The notes beneath the pieces were generated by a model. The model saw nothing but the letters and a program-made list of their open reading frames with translations. It did not search any database and was not told where the DNA came from. Both the position numbers and the translations under genes were made by a program. A stretch of 64,000 nucleotides of DNA from Streptomyces sp. NBC_01216. GTDB taxonomy: Bacteria > Actinomycetota > Actinomycetes > Streptomycetales > Streptomycetaceae. Positions 17,001-25,588 of this stretch are shown here, in pieces. The stretch is taken from the NCBI RefSeq assembly GCF_035994945.1, contig NZ_CP108679.1, positions 62,001-126,000 of the forward strand, given 5' to 3'. Numbering within the stretch: the first letter of the stretch is position 1; every line of letters starts with the position of its first letter.

Positions 17001-18077
17001 ATGACGTACACCAGCAGCGCCCGGCAGCCCGATCCTGAGCCGCGCCCGACCTGGACAAGGGGTGCTGAGCGGCCTTCGGACGGCCCGGAATCCAGTGCCG
17101 CGTCCAGTGCCGTGAACGATTCCATCGTTGTGCCCATTACCGCAGCTCACACCACCTCCAAGGGTGCCTCCCGGCACGCTGACACCTCTCTCCTTTCCCC
17201 TGAGATGTCAGCGAAGGGGAAGAAGTCCACTCCCACGGCCGGGAAGGTACGAGCCGATGCGCTGCGGTTGCTGGGGTGTGTGCGGATAGCGACGGTTCGG
17301 CAGATGGCTGAGGTGATCACGAAGGAGAAGTCGGATGGCCGGTCATACGTGCGCAGGGCGATGAAGGAGTTGGCGGAGCTCGGGCTGGCGGAGACGAACG
17401 GCAAGGACGGCAAGCACCAGATCTGGAACCTGACGGTGGCGGGGCAGAAGGCTCTGGCCGATGGCAATGAGCTGCCGCTGCGTCCGAAGGCCGGCACCGG
17501 AGCGAAGGCTGTTCGAGCCGGGCTCGGCCCGCACGGTCTCGCGGTGACGGACATGATCCTCGCCTACACCGACACGGTCCTGTCCGGAGACCGTGAGTGC
17601 CTGACCGACTGGCAGGTGGAGGTGAACCACTCCATCAAACAGACCGGCCTGAGCTTCAACACCGACGCCGTCCTCGCCGTGCCGACCAAGACCAGCGAGG
17701 TACGCCTCTTCGAGCTCGACAACGGCACCATGTCCCAGGCCCGCCTCGCGAAGGAGGTCTGGGACTACGAGCGCTACGCCGGGCACCGCGTCTGGGAAGG
17801 AGCCCGCGGCACCAACGGCAGCACGTACCCGTTCTGGCAACGCCACCGATACACCCGCTCCGAGCGCTTCCCGCTGCTGTATGTCGTTTTGGCGGGGAAG
17901 GAGGAGCACCTGCTCGACAACCGTCGCCAGGCGCTCACTGCCGACGTGAAGGGCATCACCGTCGCGGTGTGGGTGAATACCCTGCCCCGGCTGAAGCGCG
18001 GCGAGCCCTGGTACGAGATCGGCGTCGACGACCCGGACCGGCGCCGGCGGCGCTACCCCGAACCGCCCGGCCGCTGA
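17001..18077 (+). CDS. Replication-relaxation family protein (358 aa)
   Basis: Matches the Replic_Relax family of Streptomyces plasmids. A winged-helix region (LRLLGCVRIATVRQMAEVIT ... YVRRAMKELAELGLAE) lies at residues about 80-145. The conserved segment GLGPHGLAVTDMILAY and a nuclease-like C-terminal core follow (LSFNTDAVLAV, EVRLFELDNGTMS, WDYERYAGH). GAGGAG 8 nt before ATG 17001 fixes the start. The first 70 residues are low complexity, and their DNA contains an iteron-like CTGGACAAGGGGT at 17051, suggesting the protein binds within its own gene. It is probably the plasmid initiator or a relaxation protein. Confidence 0.82.
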   Translation: MTYTSSARQPDPEPRPTWTRGAERPSDGPESSAASSAVNDSIVVPITAAHTTSKGASRHADTSLLSPEMSAKGKKSTPTAGKVRADALRLLGCVRIATVRQMAEVITKEKSDGRSYVRRAMKELAELGLAETNGKDGKHQIWNLTVAGQKALADGNELPLRPKAGTGAKAVRAGLGPHGLAVTDMILAYTDTVLSGDRECLTDWQVEVNHSIKQTGLSFNTDAVLAVPTKTSEVRLFELDNGTMSQARLAKEVWDYERYAGHRVWEGARGTNGSTYPFWQRHRYTRSERFPLLYVVLAGKEEHLLDNRRQALTADVKGITVAVWVNTLPRLKRGEPWYEIGVDDPDRRRRRYPEPPGR

Positions 18078-18232
18078 CGCCGCACAGGACGCCGGGCACG
18101 CCCCCGCCGCCGGAGGGGCTGTCCGGCGTCCGGCCCGGTGGGCGGAACGGGCGCCGAAGTCCCCGTGCCATCGCGCGGGACAAGCGGGCCCACCCGAAGG
18201 CCACGGCCTACGGAAGGCCGTACACAGGCCGT

Positions 18233-18703
18233 ATGAGACGCAGCCGAGAAGAGACCACCACCCCCCTCGATCTGCCGGGCGATCTGTGGCACGCCCTGGT
18301 CCAGCTTCAGCACACCCACCCCGACGCGGTGGGCCGTGTCGGGCCGCTCGCCCGCCCGGCCGGGCTGCTGTCCTTCACCGCGGCTGCCGACACGATCCTC
18401 GCGGCCCGGGTGCAGCTGACCGGCGCGGAGACGATGCACGAGGTGAACGAGACGCTCCGCTCGATGACCGGCAACCTGCCCCGCGCCCATTTCACCGGCC
18501 CCGGCGTCGCCCTGGAGCTCACGCTCGGCAGACGGCAGGAGCTCCCGATCCACGCCGCGCACACCGCCGGGCTCACCCGGCTCTTCCATGACGCCACCTA
18601 CACCATCAGCGACCGCAACGATGCCGCGAGCGGCTGCTGCTTCCACTGCGACGGGACCGGGCGCGCCCGCTCCCTGTGGGAGCCGGCCCCCGGGGAAGCC
18701 TGA
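18233..18703 (+). CDS. Hypothetical protein with C-terminal CxxC (156 aa)
   Basis: ATG 18233 (MRRSREETTTPLDLPGDLWHA) is taken; the frame is open far upstream but only as antisense to other genes. Residues 90-130 (PRAHFTGPGVALELTLGR) are followed by a C-terminal CCFHCDGTGRAR, which resembles half of a DnaJ-type CxxCxGxG zinc motif. No catalytic family is recognised. It ends at a strong terminator (18713) and belongs to the plasmid backbone. Confidence 0.65.
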   Translation: MRRSREETTTPLDLPGDLWHALVQLQHTHPDAVGRVGPLARPAGLLSFTAAADTILAARVQLTGAETMHEVNETLRSMTGNLPRAHFTGPGVALELTLGRRQELPIHAAHTAGLTRLFHDATYTISDRNDAASGCCFHCDGTGRARSLWEPAPGEA

Positions 18704-18712
18704 CCGAGAGGG

Positions 18713-18748
18713 GGTGGGCAAGCCGCCCCGAACGGCGGCTTGCCCACC
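18713..18748. terminator. 15-bp perfect hairpin terminator
   Basis: GGTGGGCAAGCCGCC and its exact complement are separated by CCGAAC. It lies 10 nt after the stop of the 18233 gene. Confidence 0.88.
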
Positions 18749-18818
18749 CGGCCCCGGGCGCGCTGAGGTTGTGCCCGCCCTGCTGGACGTCCCGGCCGGG
18801 CTCGCGAGGGAGGCACCA

Positions 18819-19412
18819 GTGGAAACCTTCACGACTGGGGAGACGGTGGTGCGGCGTGATGTGTACCGCTCCGGGCGCGTGTGGAGCGAGCTGGCGTTGC
18901 GCGTGGTCTCCGACACGGGCAAGGCGCTGGTGACGGCGTGCGCGCCCGGGACGCAGGCCCGCTGGCCCGCCCTGTACGCCAAGGCCCGCGCCGACGGCGA
19001 CCGCTCGGTGCGCACGGAGGCGTTCGAGGCGATGGCGGCGGGGGAGTGGGAGCTGGCGTCCGGGGTGTGGCAGGAGACGGAGCTGCTGCTGTGGAAGCCG
19101 CGGGCGGCGTGGTTCAGCATCAACGCCTTCTTCACCGCGGGCGGGCTGAGGAACTGGTACGTCAACTTCGAGCACCCCACCCGCCGCACCGAGACCGGGT
19201 TCGACACCTTCGACCTGACCGTCGACCTCGTCATCGCCCCCGACCTGAGCACGTGGACGTGGAAGGACGAAGACGAGTACGCCCACGTGCGGCGCCTGGG
19301 CATCGTCACCGACATCGAGCACCAGGCGGTGGAGCTCGCCCGCGCCCAGGTCCTCGCAATGCTCGAGGAACGGGCCGGGCCGTTCACGGACACCGACCGG
19401 TGGGCGGCCTAG
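18819..19412 (+). CDS. DUF402-family protein (197 aa)
   Basis: Starts at GTG 18819 behind GAGGGAGG. The protein shows the DUF402 pattern: an N-terminal beta segment (ETVVRRDVYRSGRVWSELAL), tryptophan-rich middle strands (LLLWKPRAAWFSINAFF), then WYVNFEHPTRRTETGFDTFD and LVIAPDLSTWTWKDEDEYAH. The D/E/K cluster there is the presumed metal site. Characterised relatives (for example FomD-type proteins) hydrolyse nucleotide-linked phosphates. The native substrate here is unknown, and the plasmid context offers no pathway. Confidence 0.8.
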   Translation: METFTTGETVVRRDVYRSGRVWSELALRVVSDTGKALVTACAPGTQARWPALYAKARADGDRSVRTEAFEAMAAGEWELASGVWQETELLLWKPRAAWFSINAFFTAGGLRNWYVNFEHPTRRTETGFDTFDLTVDLVIAPDLSTWTWKDEDEYAHVRRLGIVTDIEHQAVELARAQVLAMLEERAGPFTDTDRWAA

Positions 19413-19576
19413 CGTTGGAACTCGGCCTGGCCCACGCCGTGCCTGCCCCAGCGTGAGGAAGCCGGCCCGGGAGCGGTAGCGGCGAGCCGGTGAAGCCGCG
19501 CGCCCTTGACCGAGGCGCCGCTGCGCGGGACGGTCATTGCGCAACTCCCCGCAACTGGCTTTCTCCGGAGGCGATC

Positions 19577-19831
19577 ATGGCGTTACTTTTCTTCGGCACG
19601 GACCCGAACTCCGGCGGAGGGAACTGCCCCGCGGTGTGGGTGGACACCGAAGCCGCTGAGGGGCCGGAACTGGTTCTGCAGGGCAAGTTCGCCGACACGG
19701 CGACCCGGGCCGCGTGCAGCCAGGACAGTCCGCCGGCGGACGACGAGGGCGTCATCCGGCTCTCCGTGCGGATGATCGACCAGATCAGGAAGGCATGCGA
19801 TGCCGCAGAAGCCGCCCGTCCTCAGCTTTGA
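19577..19831 (+). CDS. Small hypothetical protein (84 aa)
   Basis: ATG 19577 is preceded by GGAGG. It reads MALLFFGTDPNSGGGNCPAV, then VWVDTEAAEGPELVLQGKFA, and ends in a helical segment (SVRMIDQIRKACDAAEAARP). Small proteins of this type lie directly before DUF6879 genes and helix-turn-helix regulators in many Streptomyces genomes, as here, where its stop overlaps the next start by 32 nt. Function unknown. Confidence 0.75.
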   Translation: MALLFFGTDPNSGGGNCPAVWVDTEAAEGPELVLQGKFADTATRAACSQDSPPADDEGVIRLSVRMIDQIRKACDAAEAARPQL

Positions 19832-20327
19832 GGACCTGCTCGACTCCGCCCAACGGCACGCCCTGCACCTGGAGCTCCGCGACGCCTACGCCGTGGGGGA
19901 GGAGCGGGAGGTCTACGACACCTTCCTGCGCGACGGGAGCGTCCCCGCAGACGACTCGGACTACTGGAACGGGTGGCTGCCGCTGGTGAAGCGGACCGTC
20001 GCGCGCGGGGTGAAGGTCTGGCGGGCGAGGGTCGTATCCGAGCCCGTCACCGACTACATCCGCTTCGAGCACGCCATCACCGACGCCAACCTCCGCGCCG
20101 GTGAACAGGTCCGGTGGCTGCCCCGCCGCCGCGCCTCGACCCTCGCCCTGCCGGGCAACGACTTCTGGCTCATCGACGACCAGGTCGTCCGCTTCAACGT
20201 CTTCTCCGGCGACGGCGAGGCCCTGGAGCCCGACCACACCGAGGACCCGCAGGCCGTCAAGCTGTGTGCGGAGGCGTTCCGTGCGGTGTGGGACCTGGCC
20301 ACCCCGCACGCCGACTACCGCATCTGA
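19800..20327 (+). CDS. DUF6879-family protein (175 aa)
   Basis: Reads LSFEDLLDSAQRHALHLELR, then YWNGWLPLVKRTVARGVKVW, FEHAITDANLRAGEQVRWLP and GNDFWLIDDQVVRFNVFSG, the layout of DUF6879 proteins. These occur next to XRE-type (Scr1/DUF5753) regulators and small DUF397-like genes in Streptomyces. The three genes at 19577, 19800 and 20360 reproduce that arrangement, so the set likely works as one regulatory or toxin-antitoxin-like module. No enzymatic motif is visible. Confidence 0.8.
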   Translation: MPQKPPVLSFEDLLDSAQRHALHLELRDAYAVGEEREVYDTFLRDGSVPADDSDYWNGWLPLVKRTVARGVKVWRARVVSEPVTDYIRFEHAITDANLRAGEQVRWLPRRRASTLALPGNDFWLIDDQVVRFNVFSGDGEALEPDHTEDPQAVKLCAEAFRAVWDLATPHADYRI

Positions 20328-20359
20328 TCTGACCCACGCACATCAAGGGCCGCCACTCC

Positions 20360-21211
20360 ATGACGACCACCTCACCCTCGTCCAGTGCCCAGTCGGCCCG
20401 CGAGGCGCTCGCCGTGCGGCTCACGCACCTGCGCAAGGACGCCGGCCTCACCGGGAAGGAACTCTCCGCCCGGTGCGGCTGGCACCCCGCGAAGACCAGC
20501 AGGATCCAGAAAGGCGACGCCCTGCCCTCGGACGCGGACATCCGGACCTGGTGCGCGGCGTGCGGCGCGGACGACCAGGCCGACGACCTCATCGCCACCG
20601 CCCGCGCGGTCGACTCGATGTACATGGAGTGGCGCCGCCTGCACCGCAACGGGATGCGCCAGGTCCAGCAGGACTGGTACGACCTGCACGCGCAGACCCG
20701 GATCTGCCGCGTCTACCTCTCCAACGTGCCCCCGGGATTTCTCCAGACCCCGGCGTTCGCGACCGCCCTCATGAACCAGATCACCCGCTTCCAGGGCACC
20801 CCCGACGACGTCGCCGAAGCCGTCGCCGCCCGCGTCGCCCGCTCCCGGTTCCTCTACGAGGGCGGGCACCGCTACGTCGTCCTCATGGAGGAGTCGGTCC
20901 TGCGGTTCCGCACCGCCGACCCCGAGGCGATGCGCGGCCAGCTGCGCCACCTCCTGACCGTGATGCCGCTCGCGTCCCTCTCGCTGGGGATCATCCCGTT
21001 CACCGCGCAGCGCACCGTGTGGCCGTTGGAGGCGTTCTACGTCCACGACGACACCAGCGCCGTGGTGGAGACCCTGACGGCGGAGATCAAGGTGACGCAG
21101 CCGCGCGAGCTCGCCGACTACCTGAAGGCGTTCGCCGGCCTCGCGGAGATGGCCGTTTACGGCGAGGCTGCCCGCGCGCTCATCGCGGCCGCGATGGACG
21201 CCCTGGAGTGA
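20360..21211 (+). CDS. XRE-family regulator with DUF5753 / Scr1-type domain (283 aa)
   Basis: The N-terminal helix-turn-helix (LRKDAGLTGKELSARCGWHP, residues about 25-60) is followed by the large DUF5753 C-terminal domain: MEWRRLHRNGMRQVQQDWYD, VPPGFLQTPAFATALM, HRYVVLMEESVLRFR and LSLGIIPFTAQRTVWPLEAF. These regulators are the antitoxin-like or activator half of Streptomyces Scr1-type modules. It starts 32 nt after the DUF6879 gene and is probably co-transcribed with it. Confidence 0.9.
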   Translation: MTTTSPSSSAQSAREALAVRLTHLRKDAGLTGKELSARCGWHPAKTSRIQKGDALPSDADIRTWCAACGADDQADDLIATARAVDSMYMEWRRLHRNGMRQVQQDWYDLHAQTRICRVYLSNVPPGFLQTPAFATALMNQITRFQGTPDDVAEAVAARVARSRFLYEGGHRYVVLMEESVLRFRTADPEAMRGQLRHLLTVMPLASLSLGIIPFTAQRTVWPLEAFYVHDDTSAVVETLTAEIKVTQPRELADYLKAFAGLAEMAVYGEAARALIAAAMDALE

Positions 21212-21307
21212 ACCTCCGCAATTTCGCGCAATCTCGTTGAACGTGGTCTCCCACGCTGCGTAGCGTCGAAGTCACCGACGGACCACCAGCCGGAGAGGCG
21301 GGGCCGC

Positions 21308-21490
21308 ATGCGCGCACACCACGACACCACCGCCCCGGCCCCGGAGGGCCGCGTCCTCCAGCCGCCCGCCTACGGCGTCCCCTCCCCGGCCCTGCTCGCC
21401 CGCGCGGACCGCGGCTTCGCCCGGTTCCTCGGTCGGCACGGCGAGGACCAGGACGACGGGGACGGCGGCAGCGAGGAACCCCAGCGGTGA
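21308..21490 (+). CDS. Small hypothetical protein (60 aa)
   Basis: Starts at ATG 21308, 5-10 nt after GGAGAGGCGGGG. The sequence has a Pro-rich middle (EGRVLQPPAYGVPSPALLAR) and an acidic C-terminus (GEDQDDGDGGSEEP). Its stop overlaps the GTG start of the following gene, which supports it being translated. Function unknown. Confidence 0.6.
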   Translation: MRAHHDTTAPAPEGRVLQPPAYGVPSPALLARADRGFARFLGRHGEDQDDGDGGSEEPQR

Positions 21491-21945
21491 CCGCCGGCCA
21501 CCCGCACAAGACGCTCCCGGCAGCGAGGCCCGCCATGCACACCAGCAGCCACACGGTCCTGTACGACCCCGACGGGCTGATCGAGGCGGAACTCCCGCTG
21601 GACCGGGAACCGTACGAGTGCCTCGTCAAGGCCGTGCTCGCGTGGACCGGCGAGGACACGCTCGCGGAGCGCGACTACGAGCAGATCGGCCTCCAGCTGA
21701 CCGGCCACGCCCGCGCCGTCGCCTCCGACGTCCGGCGCCGCGCGGACCAGCTGCCGAAGAGCAGCGGGCGCCGGGCGCTCGCCGACGTCGTCCTGCGCGA
21801 GGCGGAAGGCCGGCTGTCCGCGACGCTTGAGGGCACCGTGCACTGCGTCCAGAACCGCGCCCGCCTCGTACGCGCCCTCTACGAACGGCTGGACCGCCTG
21901 GAGGCCGCGCTCACCGCCGACAGGACTGCACCGCCCGTCGGCTGA
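21487..21945 (+). CDS. Hypothetical helical protein (152 aa; resembles DUF6415)
   Basis: Overlapping GTG 21487 or the internal ATG 21535 (MHTSSHTVLYDPDGLIEAEL) could start it. The body is helical (IGLQLTGHARAVASDVRRRA, ALADVVLREAEGRLSATLEG, RLVRALYERLDRLEAALTAD), in the style of the DUF6415 proteins found beside XRE/DUF397 modules in Streptomyces. The resemblance is by pattern only. It is the last complete gene of the plasmid block before an IS256-family insertion. Confidence 0.7.
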   Translation: MTAGHPHKTLPAARPAMHTSSHTVLYDPDGLIEAELPLDREPYECLVKAVLAWTGEDTLAERDYEQIGLQLTGHARAVASDVRRRADQLPKSSGRRALADVVLREAEGRLSATLEGTVHCVQNRARLVRALYERLDRLEAALTADRTAPPVG

Positions 21946-22154
21946 CCCGCGCTCCGTATCTGCCATCGCCGTGAAGCCCCTGGCAAGGCAGCAGTACAAC
22001 GGACGTGATCGGCAAGGTTTCGGCCACTGCGTGCGATTATCCGGCGAGTCCCGGACAGCTGCGGATACGGTCGATCGATTTGACGGCTGGCGGTGACCGG
22101 CGGCGGGGAAGTGTCCGGTCGGCGTGTCGTCGCATCGCGGGTGGGGGTGGTTCG

Positions 22155-22355
22155 GTGGGCAGCACCGAGCAGCAGATCGAAGAGCAGTTGGCGCAGCTTC
22201 AGCAGAAGGTCGGCGCTCGCCATGCCGAGGTCCTGAAGCATGACGTCGATGACGACCAGTTCGCGGTGGAGTACGCCCGACTGGTGAACTCCACCAGCAG
22301 GCTGGTGGAGTTCGAGAAGACGATCCCCGAGCGGGTGTGTCCAGTAGACGGCTGA
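22155..22355 (+). pseudogene. Small coiled-coil gene, 3' end replaced by IS256 element
   Basis: GTG 22155 begins VGSTEQQIEEQLAQLQQKVG, a heptad-like helical sequence, followed by HAEVLKHDVDDDQFAVEYAR. The last six codons (VCPVDG and stop) lie within the terminal inverted repeat of the IS256-family element, so the native C-terminus has been lost or altered. Function unknown. Confidence 0.55.
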
Positions 22356-23704
22356 TCCAGTTTTTGTAGGGGTCAGTTGGCGGCCGGGGTGAGCCGGCCT
22401 TCGAAGGCGATCTGGAAGGCGTTCAGGGGCGCCTTCCAGCGCATGGTCCACCGCTTGCGGCCCTTGCCGGTCGGGTCCAGCGACATGAGGGCCATGTAGA
22501 CGCACTTCATGGCCGCGGCCTCGTTGGGGAAATGGCCGCGGGCGCGTACTGCCTTGCGGATGCGGGCGTTGACGGACTCGATCGCGTTCGTCGAGCAGAT
22601 GACCTTGCGGATCTCGACGTCGAAGGAGAGGAAGGGCACGAACTCGGCCCAGGCGTTCTCCCAGAGCCGGATGACCGCCGGGTACTTCTTGCCCCAGGCT
22701 TCCTGGAACTCGCCGAACCGCTCGGTCGCGGCGGCTTCGTTCGGCGCCGTGTAGACGGGCTTCAACGCCTTGGCGATCTTGTCCCAGTCCTGTCGGGCCG
22801 CGTGCCGGAAGGAGTTCCGCAGCAGATGAACGACACAGGTCTGCACAATCGTTCGAGGCCAGACGGCCTCCACCGCCTCGGGCAGGCCCTTCAGTCCGTC
22901 GCAGACCAGCATCAGGACATCGTCGACGCCCCTGTTCTTCAGGTCCGTGAACACGCTCAGCCAGTACTTCGCGCCCTCGCCGCCGTCACCGGCCCAGATC
23001 CCCAGGATGTCGCGGTGGCCCTCGGCGGTCACGGCCATGACGACGTAGATCGGACGGTTTGCCACCTGCCCGTCCCGGATCTTGACGTTGATCGCATCCA
23101 CGAACAGCACCGGATAGACGCGGTCCAGGGGGCGGTTGGACCATTCCGCCATCCCGTCCATCACCCTGTCGGTGATCGTGGAGATGGTCGCCTTGGACAC
23201 GCTCGCGCCGTAGACCTCGGCCAGGTGGGCGGAGATTTCCCCGTGCGTCAGTCCCTTCGCGGACAGCGACAGCACCATTTCGTCCACCCCGGACAGGCGC
23301 CGCTGCCGCTTCTTGACGATGGCCGGCTCGAACGTTCCGGCCACGTCCCGGGGGACCTTGACCTCGACCGGGCCGACATCGGTCAGCACCGTCTTCGCCC
23401 GCGTCCCGTTGCGGCTGTTGCCACTGCCCCGACCTTCGGCGTCATGCTTCTCGTATCCGAGGTGATCGGTGATCTCGCCCTCCAGGGCGGACTCCAGCAC
23501 CCGCTTGGTCAGCTGCTGGAGCAGCCCACCCTCCCCAGTCAGCTGCAGGCCCTCCGACCGGGCCCGATCCACGAGCATCGCAACCAACTGCTCGTCACTC
23601 GCCGCCACGGCCCCCGCCGTCGGCTCGCTGCCCGGTATCTGCTCGATGGTCGTGTCGCTCATCTGGCGTCTCCTTGATCATCGGATCCGCCGATCATTGA
23701 ACAC
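22337..23704. mobile_element. IS256-family element (about 1.37 kb)
   Basis: The outer ends read inward GTGTCCAGTAGACGGCTGAT and GTGTTCAATGATCGGCGGAT, an imperfect terminal inverted repeat (about 17 of 22). One intact transposase fills it. No 8-bp duplication is apparent. The left flank is plasmid gene 22155 and the right flank an IS5-type 5' end, so a deletion or recombination probably happened at one side. Confidence 0.8.
22373..23662 (-). CDS. IS256-family transposase (429 aa)
   Basis: A mutator-type DDE transposase. VLFVDAINVKIRDG carries the first Asp, LMLVCDGLKGLPEAV the second, and CSTNAIESVNARIRKAVRAR the Glu. The conserved CVVHLLRNSFRHA precedes the Glu. The ATG at 23662 follows a GGAGA ribosome binding site. 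Full length and intact. Confidence 0.95.
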   Translation of the reverse strand: MSDTTIEQIPGSEPTAGAVAASDEQLVAMLVDRARSEGLQLTGEGGLLQQLTKRVLESALEGEITDHLGYEKHDAEGRGSGNSRNGTRAKTVLTDVGPVEVKVPRDVAGTFEPAIVKKRQRRLSGVDEMVLSLSAKGLTHGEISAHLAEVYGASVSKATISTITDRVMDGMAEWSNRPLDRVYPVLFVDAINVKIRDGQVANRPIYVVMAVTAEGHRDILGIWAGDGGEGAKYWLSVFTDLKNRGVDDVLMLVCDGLKGLPEAVEAVWPRTIVQTCVVHLLRNSFRHAARQDWDKIAKALKPVYTAPNEAAATERFGEFQEAWGKKYPAVIRLWENAWAEFVPFLSFDVEIRKVICSTNAIESVNARIRKAVRARGHFPNEAAAMKCVYMALMSLDPTGKGRKRWTMRWKAPLNAFQIAFEGRLTPAAN

Positions 23705-23708
23705 TCCC

Positions 23709-24000
23709 CCCACTCCGCGTCGCTCATGTCCGAGGGATACCGCGGCTCGCGGTCCGGATGGTCGCCCGCGTTCCCGAACCGGTGAGCGAGGCAATCACAC
23801 GACCGAGCACCCGAGTTGGACTCCACCGGCACGGAACCGCAAGACTGCGACACAGGGCCTCCTGACCAGATCGTTCGGACTTCGACAATCCCGAGCTGGA
23901 CAGGAGGCCCTGCCTTCATGCACACAGGAGCCGAAGATCACGCGACCGAGTCACCGCACTCGAACTGGCGCCCAACAAGATCGGTATGACAACGGCTTCT
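23709..24000 (-). repeat. 292-bp inverted repeat, left arm (IS5-type 5' end)
   Basis: Nearly identical, inverted, to 25589-25880; at least one difference (T/C near 23987). It contains the start of an IS5-family transposase (MSDAEW on the minus strand, cut off by the IS256 element) and a 12-bp hairpin pair CAGGGCCTCCTG / CAGGAGGCCCTG. It abuts the IS701/IS4-like element at 24002. Confidence 0.85.
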
Positions 24001-24001
24001 A

Positions 24002-25587
24002 AGCTTGGTGTTTAACCTCGGCCGTTCACCTGACCCGCTGATCTTGGTTCGTTCTCGGGACAGCAGGGCGGCCGTTCTTCACGCTTCGAGGTGTCGAGCA
24101 ACGTCACGTGAAGGAACGGCCGCTGGTGAAGAGTCTCGCCGCTGAACAGTCCACTGACGCCGCGTTGGGCGTCCTGTCCCACTTTCGTGTCGAGTTCTAC
24201 GACTGCCTCTACACCCGGGCGGATGCGCTCTTCGAGCTCACCGACGCGGTGCTGTGCTCGGACGGGCCGGTGACGTCGCTGGTGGAGTTGACGCTCACGG
24301 CCGAGCACCGGCGCGGGCACGGGGCGATGTACGACGCGGTCAACCACGGCTGGCTGGAGCCGCGCCGACTGCGCAGGCTGCTGGCCTCCACGCCGCTGCC
24401 GCGTGCCGCTGACGGGCGGATCGTGCTCGCCGTCGACGTGAGCAACTGGCTGCGGCCTGACGCCCCCACCAGCCCGGAGTTGCTGTTCTGCCACGTCTAC
24501 GGGCGGGGCCGCAGTGCGGATCAGTTCATCCCCGGCTGGCCCTACTCCTTCGTCGCCGCACTGGAGACGGGACGCACGTCGTGGACGGCCGTGCTGGACG
24601 CGATCCGGCTCGGGCCGGCCGACGATGCCACCGCAGTGACCGCCGCCCAACTGCGCGAGGTGGTCACCCGGCTGGTGCACGCCGGGCAGTGGCGGCCGGG
24701 CGACGCGGACATCCTCGTCGTCATGGACACCGGCTACGACGTCACCCGCCTCGCCTACGTCCTGGCCGACCTGCCCGTCGAGCTGGTCGGCCGGCTCCGC
24801 TCGGACCGCGTCATGCTGAGGGATGCCGGCCCGCGCCGCTCCACCCCGCGCGGCGGGCAGCCCCGCAAGCACGGCGGCGTCCTCACCTTCTCCAAGCCGG
24901 AGTCCTGGCACACCCCCGACCAGGCCACGACGTGCGACACCACCCGCTACGGCCGGGCCGAAGCCCTCGCCTGGGACCGGATGCACCCGCGCCTGCAAGC
25001 CCGTGGCCCCTGGCTCGACCACTGCGGTGAACTCCCTTTGATCCACGGCACGTTGATCCGGCTGAAGGTAGAGCACCTGCCCGGCGACCGCGACCCGAAA
25101 CCGGTGTGGCTGTGGTCCTCGCGCACCGGCATGACCGGCCAGGACGTCGACCTGCGCTGGCAAGCGTTCCTGCGTAGATTCGATCTTGAACACACCTTCC
25201 GGCTGTTCAAGCAGACCCTGGGCTGGACCGTCCCCAAGGTCCGCGATCCGCACACGGCCGACCTGTGGACGTGGCTGATCATCGCCGCCCACACCCAGCT
25301 CCGCCTCGCCCGCCCCCTCGCCGAGGACCTCCGCCGACCCTGGGAACGGCCCGCCGAGCCCCGCCGACTGACCCCCGCCCGGGTCCGCCGAGGGTTCCGC
25401 CACCTCCGCGTGAAGACCGCCCGTCCCGCCGACGTGCCCAGACCCTCCAAGCCCGGACCCGGACGCCCACCCGGCTCGAAGAACCGCAGGCCAGCCCCAC
25501 GTCACGAGCCTGGGAAGACCGTGAAACGAATCGAAACCCTCACCGAACACGTCCGCCAGAAACAGCAGCGAGGTTAATGATCAAGCT
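24002..25587. mobile_element. IS701/IS4-like element, copy 1 (1586 bp)
   Basis: The terminal inverted repeats begin AGCTTGGTGTTTAACCTCG (left) and AGCTTGATCATTAACCTCG (right, read inward). A second copy of exactly the same length lies inverted at 48120-49705. Its flanks are the two arms of a 292-bp inverted repeat, so no ordinary target duplication can be read. Confidence 0.9.
24108..25577 (+). CDS. DDE transposase, IS701/IS4-like (489 aa), copy 1
   Basis: An RNase H-fold transposase. RIVLAVDVSNWLRPDA carries the first Asp, DILVVMDTGYDVTRLAYVLA the second, and RRFDLEHTFRLFKQTLGW the Glu region. A Pro/Arg-rich C-terminal tail follows. The product is residue-for-residue identical to the copy at 48130-49599, indicating recent transposition or gene conversion. 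Confidence 0.92.
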   Translation: MKERPLVKSLAAEQSTDAALGVLSHFRVEFYDCLYTRADALFELTDAVLCSDGPVTSLVELTLTAEHRRGHGAMYDAVNHGWLEPRRLRRLLASTPLPRAADGRIVLAVDVSNWLRPDAPTSPELLFCHVYGRGRSADQFIPGWPYSFVAALETGRTSWTAVLDAIRLGPADDATAVTAAQLREVVTRLVHAGQWRPGDADILVVMDTGYDVTRLAYVLADLPVELVGRLRSDRVMLRDAGPRRSTPRGGQPRKHGGVLTFSKPESWHTPDQATTCDTTRYGRAEALAWDRMHPRLQARGPWLDHCGELPLIHGTLIRLKVEHLPGDRDPKPVWLWSSRTGMTGQDVDLRWQAFLRRFDLEHTFRLFKQTLGWTVPKVRDPHTADLWTWLIIAAHTQLRLARPLAEDLRRPWERPAEPRRLTPARVRRGFRHLRVKTARPADVPRPSKPGPGRPPGSKNRRPAPRHEPGKTVKRIETLTEHVRQKQQRG

Positions 25588-25588
25588 C

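Noticed and set aside
24012..25550. 512-codon open frame opposite IS copy 1 (and its mirror at 48157-49695)
   Set aside because: Antisense of the transposase, present in both copies only because the copies match.
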